From the NCBI RefSeq assembly GCF_965227735.1, contig NZ_OZ245776.1, positions 310,001 through 374,000 of the forward strand: a stretch of 64,000 bases of DNA. Reading direction: 5' to 3'. A program made the position numbers and the translations under genes. The notes under the pieces were generated by a model. The model did not search any database and was not told the DNA's origin. It worked only from the letters and a program-made list of their open reading frames with translations. Shown piece by piece: positions 48,317 through 55,532 of the stretch. Each line of letters opens with the position of its first letter. Position 1 is the first letter of the stretch. This DNA comes from Larkinella sp965227735. GTDB taxonomy: Bacteria > Bacteroidota > Bacteroidia > Cytophagales > Spirosomataceae.

Positions 48317-49102
48317 ATGACCCTAAACTCTCTGGCGCTTTTCGCCAGCCGACATCCGAAAGTGGCCGCCGGGCTGATTGTCCTGTCGGAGTGTACGAAC
48401 GCCGTTCTGGGTCTGCTCCTGGGCAGTTCGCTCCTGGCCGATCAGCCGGGCTGGTACCTGTCGTTTCTGCTGGGCGGACTGGTTTTGGTGTGGTTTCAAT
48501 TCAGGCGGTACATCGCCCTTCGCTTGCCGGATCTGGTTTCGACGGAGCGGTTCTGGTTTCAAAAACACAGCTATGCGGTTTTGTTTCTGATCAACTTCCT
48601 GGCCTATGGAATAGCAGGTGGCATCAGCGGCCGGACCATAATCTACCCGGAACCGTCATTCAGCGTGGCCAGCGAGCGTGTCATTACGTATTCCGCAACG
48701 AGTAAAGTGGATACACTGCCGCAACTTACGCCCAATCAGCGTTTGAATTCAACTCAAAACCCTGATCTGGTCGTTCGGGAAAAAGCCCAGACCGGAACCA
48801 AAATTGCGTATATTCTTCTGTTTTTGGCCAGTATTCCCCTTTTCATTCTGTCCAGTCGGCTGGCCTGTTCGCTGGCTTGTTCTAATCAGGGCTTTGCTGC
48901 GGTTTTTGTCATTTTACTTGGGATGGGCATGCTGGCAGGCGGTTTTTATTTCCTGGGCCGGGCAATCGACAAAAAAATGAAACCGTATAAGCAAATGACC
49001 ACGGCCGAACGCAAACGGGAAGGTCGACGGTTCGGCAGAACCTTGCTGGGAACGGTTTTGGGTTTACTTATTTTTGCCTTGTTACCATCAGTCCTCCGGT
49101 GA
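48317..49102 (+). CDS. Membrane protein of unknown function
   Basis: 261 residues with at least five hydrophobic segments (two near residues 15-60, one near 85-105, others near 155-210 and at the C-terminus) separated by a polar region at about 115-150. No family recognised. The ATG at 48317 is used; a TTG-type start 51 nt upstream would add an unlikely hydrophilic lead. The TonB receptor gene starts 38 bp after its stop, so they may share a transcript. Confidence 0.7.
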   Translation: MTLNSLALFASRHPKVAAGLIVLSECTNAVLGLLLGSSLLADQPGWYLSFLLGGLVLVWFQFRRYIALRLPDLVSTERFWFQKHSYAVLFLINFLAYGIAGGISGRTIIYPEPSFSVASERVITYSATSKVDTLPQLTPNQRLNSTQNPDLVVREKAQTGTKIAYILLFLASIPLFILSSRLACSLACSNQGFAAVFVILLGMGMLAGGFYFLGRAIDKKMKPYKQMTTAERKREGRRFGRTLLGTVLGLLIFALLPSVLR

Positions 49103-49140
49103 CCCTTTTTATCTTTTGTGATGAAATACCCATTGATCGT

Positions 49141-51591
49141 ATGAAATACATTTCCAGTCTGCTTTTCTTTTTTTGCATTCATTCTGCTTTCGCCCAATCT
49201 TCACTCACCCAAACCGTCCGGGGCCGAATATCCGACAAGGAATCCAAATACCCCTTATCCGACGTTACCATTCAGATCCTGACTACGAATTCGACCGGGA
49301 ACACTGCCGGAGCCCTTACGGATTCGTCCGGACGTTACCGCATTCCGAATGTCCCGGTTGGTCGTCGAACCATCCGAATTACCCGAATCGGTTATAAAGA
49401 AGCTTTGTTGAACAACATCATTGTCGATGCAGGGCGTGAAACCATTCTGGACGTCGATCTGGAAGAAGCCATCACCGAACTGGCCAGCGTCACCGTCAAG
49501 GCGCAGCGAACCGGCGACGCCCGCAACGAAATGGCGGTGGTTTCGGCCCGGCAATTTACCGTCGATGAGGCCGACCGCTATGCCGGAAGCCGGGGCGAAC
49601 CCGCCCGGATGGCGTCTAATTTCGCCGGGGTGCAGGGGGCCGACGACTCCCGCAACGACATCGTCATCCGGGGGAACTCGCCGGGCGGTGTTCTCTGGCG
49701 GGTCGAGGGCGTCAGCATTCCAAACCCGAACCACTTTGCGGTTTCGGGAACCACGGGTGGGCCGGTGAGCATCATCAGCAACAAAATGCTGGCCAATTCC
49801 GACTTTTTTACGGGGGCCTTTCCGGCAGAATTTGGGAACGGGATTGCCGGTGTTTTTGACCTGCGCCTGCGCAATGGCAACAACGAAAAACACCAGCGAA
49901 CGCTTCAGTTTGGTTTCCTCGGCACCGAAGCCGCGCTGGAAGGGCCGCTTTCCAAAAAAACCGGCTCTTCGTATTTTGTGACCTACCGCTACGCCAATCT
50001 CTGGCTGTTCAATAAAGCCGGTATCGACATCGGAACCCAGGCCGTTCCTTCCTATCAGGATGCCTCGTTCCGGTTTAATTTTCCGCTGAAAAAAAACGCC
50101 CGGCTGGCTTTCTGGGGATTTGCCGGCACCAGCACCATCGACGTACTGATTAGTGAACAGAAAGTCTCGGATCGAAATATTTACGGCCAAAACGACCGCG
50201 ATCAATATTACACCTCCCGCATGGGCGTTGTGGGAGCTACCTACGAAAAACCGCTCAATCGCCGGACATTTCTGCGCGCCACACTGGCCCAATCGGGCTA
50301 TGTGCAGTTGGCTCATCACAACTATCTGTTCTTTCAGAACGGTGCCGACGGTCGGCCGGTGGTCGAAAACGACCGGTACAAAATAACGAGCCAGGCCAAG
50401 GTGCTGGATTACCGGTTTGCCGACACCAAAACCGCCTTAGCTGCGTCGATTAACCACAAATTCAGTTCACGCAGTACGCTGAAAGCTGGCTTGAACGCCG
50501 ATGTGTATCGCTTCAATTTTGTCGATAGTGCCCGAAATGTCACAATTTTGCCCAATCTACCGACGCAGTTGGCACCCTGGCAAACCCGTTGGGATTCGCA
50601 ACAGGCCGCCTTGCTGGTGCAGCCCTATGTGCAATGGCGCGTCAATCTGGCCGACCGGCTGACGTTGAGCGCCGGTTTGACAAGCCTGTATTTTTCACTC
50701 AATCAAAACAGTTTTTCACCCGTTGAACCCCGCGCCGGCCTGGCCTGGGATTTGCCCAACCGCCAGAAACTCAGCGTTGCGGTGGGGCTGCACAGTCAGA
50801 TTCAGCCCACCTACATTTACTTTTATCGATTCGACCAACAGCTTTCTCCCTCGGGCGGGCAATTCAGCCGGGATCTGGGGCTAACCAAAAGCTGGCATTA
50901 CGTCACCTCGTATGACTGGCTTTTGGGACGAAATCTGCGGTTAAAAGTGGAAGCGTATTACCAGAAATTGTTCAACGTACCGGTCGAAGAGCAGAGCAGT
51001 TCGTTTTCCATTTTGAATACCGGAGCGAGTTTCTCCCGCGTTTTTCCGGGTCGGATGGTGAATAAAGGAACTGGCCGCAACTATGGAGCGGAACTGACGC
51101 TGGAGAAGTTTTTTAGCGACGGCTACTACTTTCTGGTGACCGGTTCACTGTTCGATGCCAAATACAAAGGTTCCGACGGCGTGTTGCGGAATACGGATTT
51201 CAACGGAAAATATGCCTACAACGCCGTTTTTGCGAAGGAATTTACGCTCGGCCGAAACACGTTGAGTGTGGGAGCCAAATTCACGGCCATCGGCGGACGC
51301 TGGTATGGCCCGGTCGATGAAGCCAAATCGAAAGCGGCTCAGGACATCGTTTACCAGACTGCCAACCGCAACACCCTTCAGTTTCCGGCCTACCGCCGGT
51401 TCGATTTGAAAGTCGACTACAAACTAAACCGCACCCGGTTGACGCACACCATTGCCGTCGATTTTGTCAATGTGCTGGGCATTCAAAACATTCTGAGCCT
51501 GAGCTATGCCCCCCAACCCGACGGCACGTTCATCAAACAGGAATACCAACTGGGCTTCCTGCCGGTCTTCTATTACCGGGTTGATTTTTAA
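49141..51591 (+). CDS. TonB-dependent receptor with carboxypeptidase-regulatory-like domain
   Basis: 816-residue outer-membrane receptor. Signal peptide (MKYISSLLFFFCIHSAFAQ), N-terminal sandwich domain (VRGRISDKESKYPLSDVTI ... GRYRIPNVPVGRRTI ... RIGYKEALL), plug (SRNDIVIRGNSPGGVLWRVE, NKMLANSDFFTGAFPAEFG), and a barrel ending FLPVFYYRVDF with C-terminal Phe. Different from the 29.8 kb receptor: no DUF4249 or SusD partner follows. The ligand is unknown. Confidence 0.92.
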   Translation: MKYISSLLFFFCIHSAFAQSSLTQTVRGRISDKESKYPLSDVTIQILTTNSTGNTAGALTDSSGRYRIPNVPVGRRTIRITRIGYKEALLNNIIVDAGRETILDVDLEEAITELASVTVKAQRTGDARNEMAVVSARQFTVDEADRYAGSRGEPARMASNFAGVQGADDSRNDIVIRGNSPGGVLWRVEGVSIPNPNHFAVSGTTGGPVSIISNKMLANSDFFTGAFPAEFGNGIAGVFDLRLRNGNNEKHQRTLQFGFLGTEAALEGPLSKKTGSSYFVTYRYANLWLFNKAGIDIGTQAVPSYQDASFRFNFPLKKNARLAFWGFAGTSTIDVLISEQKVSDRNIYGQNDRDQYYTSRMGVVGATYEKPLNRRTFLRATLAQSGYVQLAHHNYLFFQNGADGRPVVENDRYKITSQAKVLDYRFADTKTALAASINHKFSSRSTLKAGLNADVYRFNFVDSARNVTILPNLPTQLAPWQTRWDSQQAALLVQPYVQWRVNLADRLTLSAGLTSLYFSLNQNSFSPVEPRAGLAWDLPNRQKLSVAVGLHSQIQPTYIYFYRFDQQLSPSGGQFSRDLGLTKSWHYVTSYDWLLGRNLRLKVEAYYQKLFNVPVEEQSSSFSILNTGASFSRVFPGRMVNKGTGRNYGAELTLEKFFSDGYYFLVTGSLFDAKYKGSDGVLRNTDFNGKYAYNAVFAKEFTLGRNTLSVGAKFTAIGGRWYGPVDEAKSKAAQDIVYQTANRNTLQFPAYRRFDLKVDYKLNRTRLTHTIAVDFVNVLGIQNILSLSYAPQPDGTFIKQEYQLGFLPVFYYRVDF

Positions 51592-51593
51592 AT

Positions 51594-51620
51594 ATAGACG
51601 ATAGATTAGAGAGAAAAGAT
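51594..51620. repeat. Single arm of the AGACAAGAGA-word family
   Basis: ATAGACGATAGATTAGAGAG-like words directly after the TonB receptor stop, with no partner arm before the convergent gene at 51628. It is comparable with one arm of the elements at 15041 and 26602. Confidence 0.4.
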
Positions 51621-51627
51621 GCGTGCA

Positions 51628-52200
51628 CTAACCCCGTTTGGGTTCGTAATGAAGAACAACAATTCCGCAGTCGAAAGCCGTAGACTTGACTAGTTTTAGA
51701 TTTTTTCGGCCGTCAACTTCTTTGAAAATAGGCATTCCATTCCCGATGGCCGCTGGGTTGATGAACAAATGGTATTCGTCAATCAGATCGTGTTGGATGA
51801 GTGCCGATACAAAAGTCGCCCCACCGTAGGCAATGATGTCCTGACCATCCTGTTTTTTTAACGCATTGATCTCGTCAACAAGATCGTTTTTTGCTAACAC
51901 CGTATTTTCCCATTCGGACTTTTCGAGGGTTTTGGTGAACACGACTTTGTGGGTTTCGGTAAATTTTATACCGGCTGAAACCTGCGGGTCGTCCGGATTT
52001 ACGGCCACGCCCCCCCAGTAAGGAATGAACCCTTCTGCCAGTTTGCGTCCCAACACGATGCAGTCAATCGGGTCGGTGATGCCGCCCACATACGTTTTCA
52101 GATTATCATCCCAGTCGAACGTCATCCAGTCCATTTCGCCAGTTGGTCCCGCGATGAAACCATCGACGGTCATTTGCACCTGAAGTTTTAGTTTTCTCAT
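51628..52200 (-). CDS. Dihydrofolate reductase-family protein (RibD C-terminal-like)
   Basis: 190-residue protein of the bacterial bifunctional deaminase-reductase C-terminal family, common as a small stand-alone reductase. Landmarks: KLQVQMTVDGFIAGPTGEMDW, DCIVLGRKLAEGF, DIIAYGGATFVSALIQHDLIDEYHLFINP. True folate or riboflavin roles are unproven for these proteins. The start at 52200 (MRKLKLQVQM) is preferred over an in-frame start 39 nt upstream. Confidence 0.88.
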   Translation of the reverse strand: MRKLKLQVQMTVDGFIAGPTGEMDWMTFDWDDNLKTYVGGITDPIDCIVLGRKLAEGFIPYWGGVAVNPDDPQVSAGIKFTETHKVVFTKTLEKSEWENTVLAKNDLVDEINALKKQDGQDIIAYGGATFVSALIQHDLIDEYHLFINPAAIGNGMPIFKEVDGRKNLKLVKSTAFDCGIVVLHYEPKRG

Positions 52201-52240
52201 CTTTTTGTAAGTAAGACTTATGTCTGATAATTCTATCACA

Positions 52241-52341
52241 CTTTCGCTTTCTGCCCTTAAATCCCCTAAAGGGGACTTTTAGCATCCGGATTAGGCCGTG
52301 TCCAAGTCCCCTTTAGGGGATTTAAGGGCAGAAAGCGAAAG
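52241..52341. repeat. CCCCTAAAGGGG-family inverted repeat, perfect 37-bp arms
   Basis: Arms at 52241-52277 and 52305-52341 are exact reverse complements around a 27-nt loop. Compared with 36986-37085, the arms differ at positions 6, 11, 17 and 19, and each difference is matched by the complementary change in the other arm; the loops are nearly reverse complements of each other. Confidence 0.95.
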
Positions 52342-52456
52342 TCCTTGTAAGGTTATTTACAAAAATATGGTGTGCCACTGAAAGAGATGGGTTGCTGGTG
52401 CGGCTTTAAAGCGGGGCGATTGCGACAAAGGCGGTTTTCTTCTGACAAAGGCTACC

Positions 52457-53047
52457 TCACAATCCTAAAAACCGCTCGACATCCTGGCTCGTATCCAGGT
52501 CGATGCTTCCCGGTTCAAACGGCACTTCGGCACAGTCGTCCGGGTGGTTTTTGATGATCCATTTCGCACCCTGATCGCCTTCCAGACTGAGCAGTTCACT
52601 GATGTATTTGCGATCGAACAACGCCGGAACGCCTAGGCTGTTGGCGTAGCCGGAGGCCACGATGCCTTTCCCGGTTTCTTCGTAAACCTGCACCAGTTGC
52701 AGTAATAATCCCCGATCGACGTGGGGTTGATCGGTGAGCAGAAACAACACGGCATCAATCTCTTTCTGAGTCAGATACACAGCCGCCAGTCCGGTTTTTA
52801 CCGACGACGACAGGCCCTGCTGCCAGTGCTGGTTGTCGATGATCGTCACGGGCAACCCTTCCAGTTCGGGTGCGATCCGGTTTTTGTTCGCCCCGACGAC
52901 TACCACGACCGGCCGAAACGTCGTCGACAGGGCGGTTTCGACCACCCGCCGGATCAGGGTGCGCCCCTCCCACTCAATCAGTTGCTTGGGTTGGTTATTC
53001 AGCCGGGAAGAGGTTCCGGCGGCTAATATGATGATGGCAACGTTCAT
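52457..53047 (-). CDS. MocA/MobA-like nucleotidyltransferase
   Basis: 196-residue NTP transferase resembling molybdenum cofactor cytidylyltransferase (MocA). Motifs: IILAAGTSSRLNNQPKQLIEW at the N-terminus, VVVVGANKN, LFLLTDQPHVDRGLL, and GVPALFDRKYISELLSL ... GDQGAKWIIK. It overlaps the upstream xdhC-like gene by ATGA, and the pair would mature molybdenum hydroxylases of the xanthine dehydrogenase family, whose structural genes are not in this window. Confidence 0.88.
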   Translation of the reverse strand: MNVAIIILAAGTSSRLNNQPKQLIEWEGRTLIRRVVETALSTTFRPVVVVVGANKNRIAPELEGLPVTIIDNQHWQQGLSSSVKTGLAAVYLTQKEIDAVLFLLTDQPHVDRGLLLQLVQVYEETGKGIVASGYANSLGVPALFDRKYISELLSLEGDQGAKWIIKNHPDDCAEVPFEPGSIDLDTSQDVERFLGL

Positions 53048-54021
53048 TCTACGGAAGTGCTGATCGACTGCACCGGCTGGTGGATGGGTGCATTCTTGAA
53101 TTTCAGCGGTTGCGCGGAAGTCCTGCGAAAAACCGCCTGAATCTCGGCCAAAATCGACAGGGCTATTTCCTGCGGGTTATCGGCACCGACGTCCAGGCCC
53201 ACGGGCCAGAAAAGCCGCTGTTCATCCGTCGGAGCAACAAAATCGCGAACGTCTTCCAGCAAGGCATCCCCCCGTTTTTTGGGACCCAGCAAACCGATGT
53301 AGGGAATCTCGGTTTGCAACAATTCCTGTAAAACCGCCTTATCGTATTTGAAATTATGAGAAATCAACACCGCTGCCGAGTAGATGTCGATCGGAATCTG
53401 CTGCCGGATTTCATGCCGCTGAACAGCCATCATGTCATCGGCTTCGCCAAACCGCCGGGGTTGCAGGTGCGCCACACAGTCGTCGGTGATCACCACGCGC
53501 CAGCCAATCTGTTTCGCCAGTTTCACCAGCGGTACGGCATCGTACCCGCCCCCGAAAACCAGCAACTGAATGTCCGGTTTGAGTTCCTCCACAAAAACAC
53601 CCGCGCCGTCCGGCAGGGCGGTTTCAAAGGTTAAGGGCCGCCGTTCCTGCATGACGCGGTCGAGGGTTTCGAGCGGATTTTCCGAATCGTCGGGGTCGAT
53701 GGATTGAATCAGGACGTCCAGCACCCCATTGCAGCCCAGCCCGATGCCGAAATTTTCGCCCTCGGGGTCGGACGTATCGTAGGTTACCAGGCGGGCCTGC
53801 CGGGTTTGCATCACCTCACGGGCTTTCCGCAGGGCGTCGCCCTCCAGACAGCCGCCACTGATGGCCCCGATCCACTGCCCGTCGTCGGTGATGTACATGC
53901 GGGCACCCGGCCGACGGTAGCCCGAACCACTCAGCCCCACAACGGTCGCCAGAGCGGCTTTGCGTTGGCTAAAGTCGGTTTTTCGGTATGCCCGGATGAT
54001 TTGTTGAAATTCGTTGATCAC
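53044..54021 (-). CDS. XdhC-family molybdoenzyme maturation protein
   Basis: 325-residue XdhC/CoxI protein. N-terminal part: LATVVGLSGSGYRRPGARM and ISGGCLEGDALRKA, the family's cysteine motif. C-terminal Rossmann part: LLVFGGGYDAVPLVKLAKQIGW ... AAVLISHNFKYDKAVL ... YIGLLGPKKRGDALL. XdhC proteins hold and hand over the molybdenum cofactor to xanthine dehydrogenase-like enzymes. Co-translated with the MocA-like gene by a 4-bp overlap. Confidence 0.9.
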   Translation of the reverse strand: MINEFQQIIRAYRKTDFSQRKAALATVVGLSGSGYRRPGARMYITDDGQWIGAISGGCLEGDALRKAREVMQTRQARLVTYDTSDPEGENFGIGLGCNGVLDVLIQSIDPDDSENPLETLDRVMQERRPLTFETALPDGAGVFVEELKPDIQLLVFGGGYDAVPLVKLAKQIGWRVVITDDCVAHLQPRRFGEADDMMAVQRHEIRQQIPIDIYSAAVLISHNFKYDKAVLQELLQTEIPYIGLLGPKKRGDALLEDVRDFVAPTDEQRLFWPVGLDVGADNPQEIALSILAEIQAVFRRTSAQPLKFKNAPIHQPVQSISTSVE

Positions 54022-54054
54022 GTTCTTAAATAATGATGACCGGGTCGCCGGTGC

Positions 54055-54123
54055 GATGATGAACGATGGATGATTAGGTATCTAAATTAGCCCTAATTCA
54101 TCATTCATCGTTCATTATTCATC
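54055..54123. repeat. ATTCATC-word inverted repeat overlapping the end of truA
   Basis: GATGATGAACGATGGATGATTAG at 54055-54077 faces CTAATTCATCATTCATCG-type words at 54093-54123. The right arm contains the truA stop codon (54105-54107) and encodes its last six residues. Related in style to the word-built elements at 24197 and 39162. Confidence 0.7.
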
Positions 54124-54875
54124 ATTTTCTTACTAAATACTTCCGACGGATAGCCCACTTCGACCAGAAACAGCCCGCTGGCCGGGGCCGAACGACCGGC
54201 TTTCCGGCGGTTGTTCGCCAGCAAAATCTCCTGAAATTCGGCAACCGTCATTCGCCCCTGCCCCACTTCCAGCATGGTTCCGACCAGCGTTCGAACCATG
54301 CCGTAGAGAAACCGGTTGGCCTTGATGTGGAACACCAGTTGATCATTCTCGATCAGCCACTCCGCCCGGTGAATCACGCAGCGAAAATGCGATACGTTAG
54401 TTCGTACTTTGCTGAAACTCTCAAAATCAGTATGTTGCAGAACCAGTTGGGCGGCTTCGTTCATCAGGTCGACGTTCAGTTCCGGACGAAAGACGTAGAC
54501 CAGGAAATCCAGAAACGGACTTTTCTGCTTCCGAATGCGGTATTGGTAATAGCGGGTCGTGGCCGAAAACCGGGCGTGCGATTCCGGATCGACCGGAAAA
54601 ATGGACTGAATTGCAATGTCGGGCGGCAACATGCAGTTGAGGGCATGGATCATCAAATCCGTCAGAGCGATGGGTTTTTCGATGTCAAAATGCGCAAACT
54701 GCTGTTCGGCGTGAACCCCGGCATCCGTCCGACCGCTCCCTACAATGGCAATGCGTTCTTTCAGAATCAGGCTCAGCTTCTGCTCCAGAACTTCCTGAAC
54801 ACTGATGCCGTTGGGTTGAAATTGCCAGCCGTGGTAGGCCGTTCCGCGGTAGGAAAGTTGAATAAAGTAGCGCAT
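54105..54875 (-). CDS. truA: tRNA pseudouridine synthase A
   Basis: 256-residue enzyme making pseudouridine at positions 38-40 of tRNA anticodon arms. The catalytic Asp is in the GSGRTDAGVHAEQQFAHF motif; other blocks are QLSYRGTAYHGWQFQPNG, YYQYRIRKQKSPF and FLYGMVRTLVGTMLEVG. The ATG at 54875 (MRYFIQLSYRG) is the normal start; a TTG three codons upstream is rejected. The last six residues (MMNNER) come from the right arm of an inverted repeat, so the C-terminus appears to have been replaced or extended by it. Confidence 0.95.
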   Translation of the reverse strand: MRYFIQLSYRGTAYHGWQFQPNGISVQEVLEQKLSLILKERIAIVGSGRTDAGVHAEQQFAHFDIEKPIALTDLMIHALNCMLPPDIAIQSIFPVDPESHARFSATTRYYQYRIRKQKSPFLDFLVYVFRPELNVDLMNEAAQLVLQHTDFESFSKVRTNVSHFRCVIHRAEWLIENDQLVFHIKANRFLYGMVRTLVGTMLEVGQGRMTVAEFQEILLANNRRKAGRSAPASGLFLVEVGYPSEVFSKKMMNNER

Positions 54876-54914
54876 AAAATGCAAAAATAACGTCCCAATG
54901 CGCCAAACCCTCTT

Positions 54915-55517
54915 TTAAGACCGAGCAGGTTCTTCGTCGATCGCTGTAAAATCGATGCCTTCGTAAATGGCTCCGACGGATAATTCAAAATTAAAGCGCG
55001 GAAAAACCACGAGATCGTCCGGTTGGACATACCGCTGATAAGTCCACCGATCCGTATTTTCCACCCGGGCATACAACTCCACCCCCAGCTTATACTGATT
55101 AATCAACAGATAATACATGAGGGAAGGCATTTTCTGGTATTCCTCCCACTTATAATCCCGATCGGTAGCCACCGACGATTTGGACAAAACTTCAACAATC
55201 AGGCTCGGCTGCCGGATGATGTATTGGCTTTGTAGATCGAAAGGATGGCAGGTCAGAACGATGTCAGGATACGGATAATACTCATTTTTGACAACTTCTA
55301 CTTTGACGGTTTCGGAATAAACCCGACATCCTTTCGGGCGGAAATGGCTTTTCAACAAATCTTTTACGCTATCAACCAGCAAGTTATGGCGGAGTGTACT
55401 CCCCGCCATATCATAGATCTGTCCTTTATAAAATTCATGACGAATTTCACTAGCTTCTTCCAGCTTGAAATATTCTTCTGCCGTTAAAATCGATTTTCCA
55501 ACCGGAAGTGCGTCCAT
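54915..55517 (-). CDS. Uma2-family endonuclease-like protein (DUF820)
   Basis: 200-residue PD-(D/E)XK-fold protein. Visible family features: LTAEEYFKLEEASEIRHEFYKG at the N-terminus, HNLLVDSVKDLL, the PD motif in YYPYPDIVLTC, and LIVEVLSKSSVATDRDYKWEEY with the catalytic Glu. Uma2 proteins are widespread in multiple copies, sometimes mobile, and their biological role is unproven. It lies between purL and truA on the same strand. Confidence 0.88.
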   Translation of the reverse strand: MDALPVGKSILTAEEYFKLEEASEIRHEFYKGQIYDMAGSTLRHNLLVDSVKDLLKSHFRPKGCRVYSETVKVEVVKNEYYPYPDIVLTCHPFDLQSQYIIRQPSLIVEVLSKSSVATDRDYKWEEYQKMPSLMYYLLINQYKLGVELYARVENTDRWTYQRYVQPDDLVVFPRFNFELSVGAIYEGIDFTAIDEEPARS

Positions 55518-55532
55518 ATTATCAAAGGTTCT

